DNA of 64,000 bases from Xenoacremonium recifei (Eukaryota > Ascomycota > Sordariomycetes > Hypocreales > Nectriaceae), in assembly GCA_012184525.1 (NCBI GenBank), contig WOFQ01000066.1:62001-126000 (forward strand), read 5' to 3'. The notes beneath the pieces are model-generated. The model worked only from the letters and a program-made list of their open reading frames with translations, searched no databases and was not told the origin of the DNA. The position numbers and the translations under genes were made by a program. This document shows, one piece after another, positions 52,582 to 64,000 of this stretch. Numbering within the stretch: the first letter of the stretch is position 1; each line of letters begins with the position of its first letter.

Positions 52582-55075
52582 ATGGAACCTCAAATCAAGG
52601 AAGTTTCTGTCAAACGCCAGGAACTCATCCAAGTTCATGATCATTGCCCAGAGCGGCCTTATGTTGAACTCGAAGTCCCGCAAGATGCCAAAACTGTGTG
52701 TGCTGTCAGCTTCACCGCAATATCACGCGATCAAGGTAAAAGCCCTCTAGGGCGATCTGACAATGCATTGCTCACTCTGTATAACAGGCTGGGCAGACAC
52801 CAAAGAAGGCCCTTCATATACCTGGTTCGATACCCAAGTTCGCAGGCCAGAGGGTCGCTCAGATTTGCGCATCATCACTGTGATGAACAATCGTCTGGCC
52901 GAGACAGAATTCTTCGAGCAGACTCATCGATGGCACCTCAACGACGGCCCTCGGCGGAAGAGGTGGATTGAGGAGCTTTGCTCCGGAGATGTGATTCAAC
53001 TCATCCCGAAGGCCAATTACAGAGGCTGGGTCAACATCATCAAAGAATGCCGCATCAAGATCGAATACCAACCGATATCCCTCCACGAAAAAATGGAAGA
53101 GCTACACATGATCTCGAACGTCCGCCACTATACCTCACCTTTGGACTCTAGCAAACACGAAATCCGGCTTCTCCACGTCGAACCTGGAGCCTTCAAGGAC
53201 CCAATTAAGGGTTACTTCACGACGATGAAGCTTGAAGATGCCGAAAGCCACCCTGACAGCTTCCACGCATTATCTTACTGCTGGGGAGACCCGGCTGACC
53301 ATGTTGATATCTTCCTCGGAGAATCAGAGATTCCTTTCAGTGTTGGACGACCTGTCGCAGCAGCACTTCGGCGACTACGGTTCAAAGAAAAACCGCTGGT
53401 GATTTGGATCGACGCTGTATGCATCAATCAGGAGGATTTGGAAGAGCGAGCGCAGCAGGTCAACCTCATGAGCCACATCTATAGTCTCGCTTCCAACGTT
53501 CATATTTACCTCGGGAAGAGCAATAGCGGCGTTGAGGCATGTCTTCAGATCATCCGGGATCTCCACAACTACAACGTGCAGCAATGTCCAGGAGGCGCGG
53601 AGTGCTCATGCTTCGGGACGCCCCATGCCTTCACGATCAAAGAAATCGACACTTTCATCCAAGCGAAAGAAGCGCAGGGGAAGAAAATGTCCTTTCGTGG
53701 CATGTACGAAATCTTCGAAATGTTCACGAAGAACTTTACCAGGGAAGTGATTGATCTCTCGGGAGGCTACCACAGCCTTCAGCTGTCTACCTTGATGAGC
53801 ATCTTGTTCGAGAATCCCTGGTTCAGCCGTGTCTGGGTCGTCCAGGAGGCTCTCTTCTCTCGCAAAGCTATTGTGCATTGCGGACCAGTGAAGATACCCT
53901 GGAAAGAGCTTGTCGCCGTCAACAAGTGGCTCGAAAATCCGCACTACATCGGCCAACAACAGCATATCAAGTCGCAGACCGTGTTGGCACCAATATGGAA
54001 GACCTTACGGCCAAGCAAACGAGTCCTTCGCTCGCTTACTGGGGCAGTGGACCTTGAAGATCCTCAAGAGCTGTCTGGAATTTTGGAAATTTTCCTTGCT
54101 GGCTTGGACCTGAAGGCGACAGACCCTCGAGACAAACTATTTGCCCTTCTCACTTTTGCGGACGAGACTTGCATAGTGCGGGAGTTGGACGAGTTGATTC
54201 TTCCGAATTACGATAAAGGTGTTGATCGCGTATTTGCAGATTTTACAAGGTGGTGGATCAAAAGGCACGGTTCGCTCTCAGTTCTTTCAGCTATTCACAC
54301 CCAGCCTGGAAGGACATGGCAACGGACGTCATATTCGACAGATAAGGACGTCAAACTTAGACAACCATCATGGGCCGTCTCAAGCGAAGGCGACTCAAAG
54401 TGGTCAAAGGCGAATCTCGATACCCAGTTCAACTTCTCAGTCATTCCTTCATCGACACCTGACCTGAATCTCCTCGACAACGAAGATCCCCTGGTCCTCA
54501 AGCTGTCGGGATATCGCTTTGCCGAAATCGTTGCCATTGGACACGCGCCCATCGAGTTCATTTACCCGTATAGAAAGAACTATGAGCAGCACGGGGACGA
54601 TATCTGCATGGTTTTCGACAAGATCATTGACCCATGCGCATTTACCGGATTCTGGGGAAACCAAAGTGAACTCAACGAAAAGAGTAGGACGCAATCTCGA
54701 GCTATGATGGAGTACGGTGACCATAACCGTGCTCACTGGGGCTACTTTACACGGGACAAACTCAAAGTTTTCAAACCCACAGACAAACCGCTACTGGAGT
54801 GGTATACGACGGACAATCTACCCACATGCCTCGAGCCCTGCTTCTTCAAGACCACGAATGGCACCTTTGGGCTGTGTCCTTGGACGTCAAAGGAGGGTGA
54901 CGTGATTGCGTTGCTAGAGGGAGGGAGTGTGCCATACCTATTGCGACCGATGAAAGGAGAAGATGGAGATAAGTTTCAGTTGGTGGGAGAATGTTTTGTT
55001 CATGGTATCATGCATGGCGAGCTGTTTGCAGATGGTGCTCAAAGACCTTCCAAGGAGATTTTCAGCCTTGTGTAA
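52582..55075 (+). CDS. HET-domain protein (heterokaryon incompatibility)
   Basis: Exons 52582-52735 and 52788-55075 encode 813 residues. An N-terminal region of about 200 residues precedes the HET domain. The HET motifs are clear: FHALSYCWGD near residue 210, then PLVIWIDAVCINQEDLEERA and VNLMSHIYSLASNVHIYLG, and FSRVWVVQEALF further on. HET domains resemble TIR domains and mediate non-self recognition and cell death when incompatible fungal strains fuse. No NACHT or WD40 repeats are present, so this is a stand-alone HET protein. The start is ATG 52582. The N-terminal part contains TWFDTQVRR and GDVIQLIPKANYRGWVN and looks like a conserved beta-rich extension of unknown role, seen in some fungal HET proteins. 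Confidence 0.93.
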
Positions 55076-55325
55076 ATTAGAAGAAGGATAGTCAAAAAGG
55101 AATATTGTAATTTCTACCAAAGTCATCACGATTATGTGCACTGGTCTTTAAACGTAAATTCTGGAGCAAGAAATCATTCGTTATTTAAACGCTGATATAG
55201 ATCATAAATATTGAACTGCGTAAGACAGTGGAAAGCTACATCGCATGTATAACAACATTCGCCGCTCAAGTAAGAACGCTTGACATGGCCATGAGCCGAG
55301 CCTTCCTATTTTGCCCTAGAAGAAT

Positions 55326-56966
55326 CTAAACTTCTTCTTTGGTTGTCTGCATCTGGAGCTTTTCCGTGGAATGCTCGGCAAAAGCCTCAATCTTGTACGA
55401 ACTGAACTTACGAGCCGATACACGTTGGGCAAAGAGTAGATCAAGCTCTTCATAGGACCGATCCTTGGTCTCCGGCAGTCTGAAGTAGGACCAAATAAAC
55501 ATGAGGAGCGCTGTGCTGCCCCAAACGAAGCCGGTGTAGCCCTTCAGGTTCCACTTGGTGGGATTCATGAAGTACGGCTGTAGCACACCAGCAACGATTC
55601 CGGTGATGGCGTAGGCGTTGCGGGCGAGGCAGATGGTCTTTTGCCTCAGACGGGTCGAACCAAGTTCAGCGGGAAGAGCCCAACCAAGCTGGCCAGCCGA
55701 CAGCTGGAAGACGAAAGTCCAGACCAGGGTGAGGACAGCCTGGGTCGTAGCAACTCTGTCATTGCTGGTTGCAGCGTTGAGTCCACCGATGAGATACAAG
55801 ATAGCACACATAACTCCCATGCCAGTGACATAGGCGGTGCGACGTCCCACGCGAGGCATGATAACTACCCAGGAAATTATGCATGCAAAAAGAGCCATGC
55901 AGTTGCCGCCAAGGTTCAGATTGTATGTCTCAGTCGTGTTGAGTCCGACCTGCTGGAAGAAGTAGGTCGAGTTGTAGGCGAAGTTGAGACCAGAAAGAAC
56001 CTGACCGGCGAAGACGACACAGGCAATCTCGGTTCGGCGAAGCTCGAATCCCTTGAAACAGTCCCAGTATGAGGTGCCGACAGCCAGTTGTTCTTCGAGG
56101 TCGTTTGTATACATAATCAGGCCGAGGGTCTCTTTAATGTCGGAGGCGGTAGCTAGGGGTCGCAGCCGAATCAAGGATTTCTCCGCATCTTCAATACGAC
56201 CTTGTCGAACAAGATGCCATGGGGTATCGGGCGCGAAGAAAATGACCGGAATCAAAATCGCGGGCCAGAACCACTGAATGGCAAATGGAATCCGATATGA
56301 CCACTCAGTCGAGTTATTGACCAGACCAGCCATGATACCGGCGGAAATCAATTGGCCGATGATGAAGCACATGTTTGTCCAGCTAGTCATATAGACTCGC
56401 AGGGACATGGGCAGGACTTCTGAGGCATAAGCTGGTGCTGTGGTGGCGAAAATTCCCCATGGCAGACCACAGAGAATTTCTCCAACAAGTAGCACAGTGG
56501 TGTTGGGGGCGAAGAAGACGATGAAAATGAAGGCGCTTAGAGTGACCAAGGATCCGAGCAGCACTCGAACGTGGCCAAAGCGAGAGACGAGGTAGCCGTT
56601 CAACAGGGTGCCGAAGAAAGATCCCACGCCTGAAGCGTTGCCAAGGCCGGCCTGCCAGGCAGCGGTAAGCTGGTAATTACCTGAGCTTTCGCTCCAATGC
56701 CCGAATTTCTTTGCAAAAGACGGATAGGCATAGAAGTTGCTCAGCAGGTTCGTATCATAGCCTTCCATGATAACGCACATGCTCACGACGAGGCACCAGA
56801 AGATGGCCCTGGGATACTGTCGAATAGCGGCGAGAGGTGGAAGGTTGTGCTCGGCCATGGCGCCATGCCTGGCTTGGTTGACAATGGCACCATTCATGTC
56901 TGCAAGAGTCCCATGGGTATGATCCTCAGCATGAATGGTGGTGGTTTCGGCGGGCGATTTGGCCAT
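55326..56966 (-). CDS. MFS sugar transporter, alpha-glucoside/oligosaccharide permease type
   Basis: An intronless gene of 546 residues with twelve membrane segments. The N-terminal VSMCVIMEGYDTNLLSNFYA, the loop NGYLVSRFGHVRVLLGSL, the motif PAYASEVLPMSLRVYMTSW and the C-terminal PETKDRSYEELDLLFAQRV are those of fungal maltose/alpha-glucoside:H+ symporters of the sugar porter family. Uptake of intact di- or trisaccharides at the plasma membrane is expected. It is divergent from a MAL-type Zn2Cys6 regulator, and beyond that lies an alpha-galactosidase gene. That suggests substrates such as melibiose or raffinose; the specificity is inference from neighbours. Confidence 0.93.
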   Translation of the reverse strand: MAKSPAETTTIHAEDHTHGTLADMNGAIVNQARHGAMAEHNLPPLAAIRQYPRAIFWCLVVSMCVIMEGYDTNLLSNFYAYPSFAKKFGHWSESSGNYQLTAAWQAGLGNASGVGSFFGTLLNGYLVSRFGHVRVLLGSLVTLSAFIFIVFFAPNTTVLLVGEILCGLPWGIFATTAPAYASEVLPMSLRVYMTSWTNMCFIIGQLISAGIMAGLVNNSTEWSYRIPFAIQWFWPAILIPVIFFAPDTPWHLVRQGRIEDAEKSLIRLRPLATASDIKETLGLIMYTNDLEEQLAVGTSYWDCFKGFELRRTEIACVVFAGQVLSGLNFAYNSTYFFQQVGLNTTETYNLNLGGNCMALFACIISWVVIMPRVGRRTAYVTGMGVMCAILYLIGGLNAATSNDRVATTQAVLTLVWTFVFQLSAGQLGWALPAELGSTRLRQKTICLARNAYAITGIVAGVLQPYFMNPTKWNLKGYTGFVWGSTALLMFIWSYFRLPETKDRSYEELDLLFAQRVSARKFSSYKIEAFAEHSTEKLQMQTTKEEV

Positions 56967-57685
56967 GGTGATGACTCAGTAAGCGGCTTCTTCCGCAGGA
57001 AGAGAGTTTCGAACTCTGAATAGAGGCGTTGAGAGGAGAGTGTCTGATAGTAGGACGATCTTATCAACGATAGGCCAAGACCGCCTTCATATAGACGACC
57101 AGAGCAGCCCCTACACACATGATCCTCGGCCTCCCCATGGGGTCCTAGTTGTCTGGGGAAAGGTCCGAGAGTGTTGAGGGTTAGACGTTAGACAGCACAA
57201 GTCCGAAGATTACCCCATTGGGACGAGGAGCCGGGGGCGAAAATTGAGTTACGCGAGTAGTTCTGGGATGGCTCCGGAGCTAGACCAAGAATTTGGCCAG
57301 CGTTCCGCCGAACGGATTCCCGAGGTGTGGCATGAGACCTGAAGGTATCCCCGGTTGGTTCTCAGCTGGCTCTCAGATATATCCCTCTGTCTGGTAAAGC
57401 CAAGCAATTGTCGCACCATTTGGATCGTAGTGTTGGGACATGGCGAGGTTGGGAACTGTAGTTGTACGTGTCGGTCCGACATGGTGACAGTGAAGCACGC
57501 GTTGAGTGGACGCGGGAGCTAATTATCCTACAGTACGAAAATCACCCAGCCAGTGCCAATCAGTTATGCACCCCACAACCTCCGCATTCGAGAGGATCTG
57601 CCGGTCTGGTGATCCTGTCGTCGGCTGTTCTCTCACCTCTGTTTCATCACCCAGCATTCAACCGTCCACGCACAAGCCCTGAACA
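56967..57685. promoter_or_regulatory. Shared divergent promoter of permease and regulator
   Basis: 719 bp. GTCGG-T-CCGAC at 57472-57482 is an inverted repeat with CGG/CCG half-sites, the usual type bound by Zn2Cys6 proteins. CGGATTCCCGAGG around 57314 is another candidate. No binding protein can be named from sequence. Confidence 0.45.
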
Positions 57686-59489
57686 ATGCCCAGCGATCGA
57701 GAGAAGCGAGCTCCCAAGCAGTCCTGCGACAACTGCCGATGCCGCAAAATCAAATGTGACCGAGGAGACCCCTGCAAGAACTGCACCGGCTCATCTCTTC
57801 AATGCCGCTACTTGCACGTCATACGCCGCAAGGGCCCCAAGCGAGGCGTCGGCCGGCGATTGACTCAGTTGCGACAAGGCTTGACCGAGATCGATAAGGG
57901 ATACTTCAATGTCTTGACACCAGATACTCCGACTCCCTCAGGATTCAGCAGCAGCAGCCCAGACAGCAACCAGGGCGCAGAGTGCAACCAGAACGATGCC
58001 TCGTCCTTGGACTTCAACCGGCAGCTGTCCCTGTCGCTGGTTGCCCACATCCAAATATTCATGAAGCACATGTTTCCCATCATGCCAGTGATGGACTTTA
58101 CAGAGATCCTCGCAGATGCTGCTCATTTGGATGAATTGACTCCGTGTCGATACGCCCTTGTCCTGGCGCTGTGTGCGGCCACTCGAGCGCAGCTGAGAAT
58201 GGACACCAAAGAAAACACCATTGGAAACAACGAGATCCCTCCAGAGCCACAGCTTACGGCAGAGTTACTACTGCGGATGGCGGAAAACGCGCAGCGGCAG
58301 TACAGCGTCATTGATGATTGCAGTCTGGACTCGATCTTGATGTCGTACTTCATCTTCGTCGGATATGGAAACCTGAATGACGCCCGCCATGCATGGTTCT
58401 ATCTCAACCAGAGCACAACCCTTCTACAATCGCTCAACCTGACCACGGAATCGGGGTATGTCAACTTGACAGAGACTGAACGCGAAGTGAGGCGACGGGT
58501 ATTCTGGCTTCTGTTCGTAACAGAGAGGTATGGCACACATGGCAGCGCTTGATAAGGTTGAAAACGACTGACTCGCTGACCAGAACATTTGCGCTGCAAC
58601 ATCGTCGACCAGTCATGCTTCGAAGTCGCGTAGCAAAACCACGGATTGTCGACTCGGAATGTCCCACCGTGATGCACGACTTCGTCAACCACATTCGCCT
58701 TTTCGACCTCCTTCCATGTTCTCTCTACGAATGGCATCCCGAGGATGAAGAATACAAGTCGCAAGACGCTTCGCTGACCAATACTATTCAAACGAAGTTG
58801 TGCGCTCTTCAACCGGAGAAATCGCTCATTGAAAGCCAGCGCTTTGATACACTCCTTACGCAACAATGGCTACGCGTTTCCATGTGGAGACTCGCCTTCG
58901 GGAAGAAACCATCCTTTGTTCATAACCGTGAGCTGTTAATGCCAGTTGATATTCCGCTTGATGCTGGAAAGGTGGTCATGAAGGCACTCAACTCGGTCCT
59001 TCAGACATCTAAAGACTGCCACGGAATTGAAATTGTGAGAATGCCCTGCCTACCCCCTTCACTAAAGCTTTTTTACTGACCGAGTTTTAGGAACAAAAAT
59101 TGTTTGACATTGGGATCTGCCTGGCTGACAGTGCCATGATACCAGCATCCAACTTCTCAACATGGGAAATCGGGCCGCGAGACTTGCTATGTTCCGTGAC
59201 GAGGGCGCTGTCCAAATCTCGCGGATGTCAATCACACCTTTTGCCTCTACTATTGCAACATTCAGAGAAAATACTGGGCTACTCGAATCCGATCCCCGAT
59301 ATTAATTTGTCATGGAGCCTCGATGGCCTCGCTACGATGGTCGGAGATACCGTCGTTGAGGAGCCCTCAACTCAACCGGACGAGTCAATCGATGCACTTG
59401 ACTGGGCGTTGGTCGATGATTTTGGGCTGTTGGATACAACCGCGGCCTACATGTCACTTCCCATTGAACAAGCGGTTGATTCAACATGA
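57686..59489 (+). CDS. Zn2Cys6 transcription factor, MAL-activator/MalR-like
   Basis: Exons 57686-58527, 58584-59034 and 59091-59489 encode 563 residues. The zinc cluster C14-X2-C17-X6-C24-X5-C30-X2-C33-X6-C40 (CDNCRCRKIKCDRGDPCKNC) is of the maltose-activator group. The linker GPKRGVGRRLTQLR follows directly, also typical of that group. The middle carries the fungal TF domain (SLSLVAHIQIFMKHMFPIMPV; EVRRRVFWLLFVTERTFALQ across the first intron). The C-terminus is acidic. It lies between a sugar permease (divergent) and an alpha-galactosidase (convergent), and probably activates both in response to an alpha-galactoside; that is inference from position. Confidence 0.9.
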
Positions 59490-59527
59490 AGGGTTCTGAG
59501 ACCGTATAACTACTACCATATGAAAAC

Positions 59528-61843
59528 CTATAGTCTGTCTATAAAAACGACTTTGCTATCATGGTCGGTACCAAATCTATACTGAATCCCACCGTTCATG
59601 AGCGTGGCGCCGGAGTATTCTCCAGCCCCATCGATGCTGTACTTGGCTGTCGGGTCCAGACCCTGAAGACGGATCATGGGATGGTTATGGACTGTCTTGA
59701 ATCGAATTTGGAAAGCAAACAAAACGGCTTTGGAACCATCCTCCGTAATGAAGAGAGCTGCAGGGTAGTTGGACTCTTCAGGAAGGTTGAGACGCCACAG
59801 GTCTCCTCGGACAACAATGGGGTTGACCTTCTCTGCAAGAGCAATGAGCTCAGGTAGCTGTGCCTTGTCTGCTTCTGGGATAGCGTCTGGGTTTAACTCC
59901 AGACCAAAGGACCCACCCATCATAGCCACGTGAGCGCGGAACCGGAGGGGCGTAATCCGTCCGGTAACGTCGTTTGGAACTGCTGAGATGTGGGCGCCCA
60001 TGGTTGAGGCAGGGTATACTACAGAAGTGCCAAACTGAATGTTGAGGCGATCCAGGGGATCCATGTTATCAGAAGTCCAGATTTGGGGCATGAACTGCAA
60101 TAGCCCAGGATCAAACCGACCACCGCCTGCTGCACATCCCTCCCAGATGACATCGGGGAAGCGAGTAGTCAGCTCCTTGAATACACGATAGAGGCCCAGA
60201 ATGTAGGCGTGGTGGTTGTCAGGGGTCGGGCTCTCGTGAATGCCTCTGTTGTTGTCCCATTTCACATAGGTGATAGGACTACTTCGGAGGATCTTGGACA
60301 CAGCCTCAATGATGAAGTCCTGAACCTGAGGGAGCGCAACGTTGAGGACGAGCTGTTGGCGGGTCTCACTCCGAGGGTTCTCGCCGGCATGCAGAGCCCA
60401 ATCAGGGTGTTGCTCGTAAAGTTCGGACTTTTGATTGACCATCTCGGGTTCAAACCACAGACCAAATTGAAGCTTCTCACTTTTGTCTGCCGTTGTGGTT
60501 TCGAGGTCTGTCACCTTCTTCACCAGGTCCTCGAGCCCGTTAGGAAATCGGGCGGGATTAACATCCCAGTCTCCTAAACCGCCAAAATCGCTGGTGCGAG
60601 GATGCTTGACACCGAACCAGCCGTCGTCCAGCACGAAGAGCTTCGCGCCTAACTTGGCAGATTCTTGAGCAAGTTTGTATATGGTGTTTTCGTCGTAGTT
60701 GAAATAAAGACCCTCCCAGCTGTTAAGGAGCACTGGTCGTGGCTCGTTGACAAACTTGCTCGTTATAAGATGCTGACGGTAGAGGCGATGGAATTTGCGA
60801 GACATTTCCCCGATTCCAGAGGAAGAGAAGATGGATACACACTCTGGAGAGGTCAGAGACTCTCCAGGTTTCAGTGGCCATGACAACTGGATCGGATTCA
60901 TGCCAACCAAGGTCCGGGTGAGACCTTGAGGGCTTTTCTCGACTTCAATATTGAACGAGCCGGTGTAGACGAAGGAGAAGCCCCAAGCGTCGCCGTGAGT
61001 CTCGGTTGTGGTGGATGTAACGAGGCTGACAAACGGATTGTTGTAGTGTGAAGAATATCCTGTAGTGCTTCCGAATCTAGACCTGAAGTTAGAGGAAGAT
61101 AGATGGTGTATGATTCTACCGGCCATGACTTACCCTTGCATCCCATAATCGACCTTTCTGCGTGTTCTTGTGCGTTCTCGTGTCCATTCGCCTTGGAGCT
61201 GAAGCATGTCATACTGGTCATGGGGAAGGTCGACGCTGAAGCTGGACAGCTTCTCAATCGATATAGACTTATTTCCGTCGTTCGTGACCTTGACACTTCG
61301 AGTGATGGCATCGTATTGAGGAAAGACAGAGTACGACAGATCTGCGCGCGTAGAGCTATACTTATCACGCAGCCGTATCACCAAGGTTGAGACCTGGTCC
61401 GTTGAACCAAACGTCGCAGGTAGGCCGGGCAGTTCAGGCTTCCCCTCGAGAATATCATGCCCCTCGTATTGGAAGTCGCTCACGGTGTGTCCGTCCGCGT
61501 GCTTTATGCGTATCGCAGGCGTCCGGAAGTCTCCCCTTCCAATATCGGGGTACTCCCGACGGAGATGTTCTTGGGTCGACCAGCCACCGCCGTTAGAGGC
61601 GATCTGTGCAATGGGGTCTTCGGTGACGGGGCCGCCGAAGTGGTCGGATATGAGGTCGTTTGTGGCCTCGTCGACGTGGAAGCGGTAAGAGACGGATTTG
61701 CCGTTGAGCGCGAAGGATCGGCCGTTGACGACGATGGCTATTGAATCTTGAGCAAAGTTGATTGGGCATGATGGGGCAGACTGGGACATACCTTTTTGGG
61801 GAGCCATCTCAGAGGATCTTTGGAGGAATGGAATCTTCGTCAT
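59528..61843 (-). CDS. Alpha-galactosidase, GH36, cytosolic
   Basis: Exons (minus) 61843-61134 and 61082-59528 encode 754 residues, typical for GH36. The enzyme removes alpha-1,6-linked galactose from melibiose, raffinose and stachyose. Conserved parts are FVLDDGWFG, LQFGLWFEPEMVN, YVKWDNNR with the nucleophile Asp near 513, GCAAGGGRFD and WTSDNMDPLDR with the acid/base Asp near 575. The N-terminal 300 residues form the beta-sandwich domain. No signal peptide is visible, so the enzyme should act inside the cell on sugars imported by the nearby permease. The start may be ATG 61843 or ATG 61807 (MAPQKG); family comparison would decide. It is convergent with the MAL-type regulator, 38 bp apart. 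Confidence 0.94.
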
Positions 61844-63534
61844 GGTCAGAAACCGCTGGAAATCTGTGTTTTTGTGTTTCTTCGTTTGCAAAAGCGAGCT
61901 CTCACTTGAGTCGCTTCAATCTGAGATCGGAAGAGGGAGACGAATTTACCAAGCAACAGGGGACGAACAGACCCAAATTCTCGACTCACCAGACATTTAA
62001 ATACCAGAGAAGCTCTCTCTAATCAGAGTGAATCCTTCGCGTTCGAACGCGCTGTAATCATCGCGATCATTTTCGGGCGGATTCCTCATGAGGCGCAAGA
62101 AGCCCGAACATTTCCCCGTGCGTGCAAGCTGCCCCTCGCGACCCCGCAATTCCTGCGCTGTCATGGCATGGCATGGTCCAGCTGAGCGGCGGATCGACGG
62201 GCCTTGGATCCTGGAGCTGCTCATGGGATTGGAGTAGAAGGGCGGGATGATTGGGGCTGGCTGACTGCTGAGTGAGGCGCTTATGTACAGTTTGTTGTGT
62301 GCTGGGTCTGAGTTGTCACCATTTCTCAGAGTCTTCCCCTCTGTCATGGACCCCGCCTCGCCAATTGCTGTGGGAGCATCGCCAACACTTTTTTGCCGAG
62401 CAGATCTGCTCGATGATTCAGCATTGGGGTAATCGGTTCGCGTAAAGAACTGAAGTTGCTCGATTTGGAGACATTATTTGTCTTGTTCTGGAATAATTGT
62501 TCCTCTGATAACGGGAGCGCGAGGGAGCCTTGACGCATCAATCTAATCCAGAGAGCCAAACATCAAGCCATCAATCCGGCAACTTATCAGTCTTATCTTT
62601 ATCTACAAAGATAGGCGTCACTTTTGACAAAGACCCTTTGACGATTGGGCCGAGACCTGGACTGGACCCTTTCGCTGCTTGTTCTGCCCCCCTAAAGCTG
62701 GGGTCGCTAGCGAGAATTAGGCCCGAGCTATAGCGTCATTACCAGTTGTGAAGAGATGGAATGTCGCGTGGTTGTCAACTGAATGCGCCTTCACAGGATC
62801 CCATGGGCCGGAAGATATGAGCTTGGGACGGTTCTGTGATGATGGGGATATTCGTTGAATACTCTGCTATATTCTCTTTTTGTCTATAATTGACACGTCA
62901 AAATAATGTTGCCTGGTCTCCAAATCCGCAATCAGTTTCCCCTCCCAACCCGTCGCAAAGAAACAACACAATACTGACTGCCTCGCTTGACAACCAAACT
63001 TCAAAACAATTGGCATGAGCTCTTCCAAACCTTCGGCCAGACTCGCTTATCGGTGGTTCTTCTCCAAATCGATTTTCCATCATGTTTCCATTATTGTTCC
63101 AAAACTGCAGCCCGCGCGACAACTTTCCCGCGGAAAACTCCCCTCCACCGGAAAACTCCCTTCGGCGACACATCTGCCTCCGACGGCGAGGCAATGGCGG
63201 TTCAGCATCTCCACCGCGAGATATCTCAATCGACACTTGCAGACACATTGCCCAATCAAGCCTCCTCCCATCTAATCTTGGTCTGCATTGTGGAGAGTCT
63301 GGCCGCGGGGCGATGCGTGCGTGATGCGACACCGAGGATACCCTCACCCTCACGCGGCGCCCGAGAACGGAGCTCAAGCTCATAAAGGTGGGATGCTGCC
63401 CCCCGTTGCCCCTCGTTTGCTCTTCAGTCTTCTCATAAGTTCGCAGCTTCGCTCACCATTTGCTTGCAGTCTTCAGACCCTTTGACACCCCTTTCCCCTT
63501 CGATTCGAGCTAGAAGACTCATAATACCGACACC
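61844..63534. other. Intergenic region upstream of the ACC deaminase gene, no supported gene
   Basis: The largest gap apart from the left end. Several minus-strand frames (such as 61997-62347 and 62898-63383) lack domains. CGGAAAACTCCC-type units recur at 63131-63165. C/T-rich tracts lie just before the ATG at 63480-63530. Confidence 0.4.
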
Positions 63535-64000
63535 ATGGTTGCCCTTCCCGAGCCTTTCGCCAGCATTCCCCGCGAGACCTTCACTTTCGGTCCCTCGCCC
63601 ATCCAGGAGCTGCCCCGGATATCTGCGGCGCTGGGCGGCAAGGTCAATGTCTACGCCAAGCGCGAGGACTGCAACTCCGGCCTGGCCTTTGGCGGCAACA
63701 AGGTCCGCAAGCTAGAGTGAGTTTGTCCCGGGCTCGTCTCACTTTGACCAGTTTCTGACATGAGATTCTCCAGGTACCTTGCCTCCGAGGCCGTCGCCCA
63801 GGGCGCCGACACGCTCGTTTCTATCGGTGGTGTACAGTCCAACCACACCCGCGCGGTCACCGCCGTCGCTACCAAGCTGGGCATGAAGGCCGCGACAGTC
63901 CAGGAGCACTGGGTCGACTGGGAGGACCCCGTCTACGACAAGGTCGGCAACATCCAGCTCTCGCGACTCATGGGCGGCGACGTGCGATTGAACGACTCGA
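63535..64000 (+). CDS. acdS: 1-aminocyclopropane-1-carboxylate deaminase, 5' part (cut by the window edge)
   Basis: Exon 1 is 63535-63716 and exon 2 begins at 63774; the gene runs past the end of the window. The enzyme cleaves ACC, the plant ethylene precursor, to 2-oxobutyrate and ammonia with pyridoxal phosphate. Seen residues are the N-terminal FTFGPSPIQELPRISAALGG, KREDCNSGLAFGGNKVRKLE with the PLP-binding Lys, and SIGGVQSNHTRAVTAVA. These distinguish ACC deaminase from D-cysteine desulfhydrase only partly, so the name is probable rather than certain; the C-terminal half is missing. The start is ACCATGGTT. The enzyme lets plant-associated fungi use ACC and lower plant ethylene. Confidence 0.88.

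Noticed and set aside
62898..63383. 161-codon minus-strand frame before the ACC deaminase gene
   Set aside because: Arg/Gly-rich shadow of a GC-rich promoter with competing frames on the other strand and no family features.

Overview
The window is nuclear DNA of a filamentous ascomycete. Protein genes carry short introns of about 48-190 bp with GTAAGT-like donors and CTAAC/CTGAC branch points. The gene families are typical of Pezizomycotina: Zn2Cys6 and C2H2 regulators with fungal transcription-factor domains, a HET protein, a STAND-type N-terminal domain, MFS permeases and ERG6. Sordariomycetes (perhaps Hypocreales) is my guess, with low certainty. I rebuilt about 30 genes by joining exons and checking that every exon set keeps frame.

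Layout. 1-9 kb: an aldehyde dehydrogenase, a TatD-type nuclease whose stop codon lies in a 20-bp minisatellite, and a 927-residue protein with a PD...EHK signature. 9.8-10.5 kb: a possible Cys-rich mini-protein and tRNA-Cys(GCA). 10.8-15.6 kb: a divergent Zn2Cys6 regulator and DHA1-type MFS pump. 16.5-19.6 kb: a spliced six-cysteine secreted mini-protein, a 39-codon micro-ORF, and a convergent pair (TIM-like isomerase plus a maleylacetate-reductase-type alcohol dehydrogenase). 20.9-24.4 kb: ERG6 and a convergent C2H2 regulator. 24.9-27.6 kb: a 2-oxoglutarate oxygenase divergent from a RidA protein. 27.6-29.3 kb: a repeat-rich patch with a decayed zinc-knuckle (gag-like) relic. 29.3-32.3 kb: an HpcH/HpaI aldolase divergent from a Dal5-type permease.

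32.7-41.8 kb: two small membrane proteins, a DUF7053-like protein, a spliced Cys/His mini-protein, a STAND-N-terminal protein and a secreted protein. 43.2-48.4 kb: a Zn2Cys6 regulator, then two divergent TauD/XanA-type dioxygenases that share a promoter with repeated CTCACCCGC elements. The second enzyme looks like xanthine dioxygenase. 49.1-55.1 kb: a CorA-like protein and a HET protein. 55.3-61.8 kb: a sugar-utilisation cluster of oligosaccharide permease, MAL-type regulator and an alpha-galactosidase without a signal peptide. 63.5 kb to the edge: the 5' part of an ACC deaminase gene.

The recurring pattern is small functional modules of one regulator, one transporter and one or two enzymes in divergent pairs. 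Between them sit three short cysteine-rich genes, two or three of which are visible only after splicing, and several minisatellites with units of about 13-26 bp.
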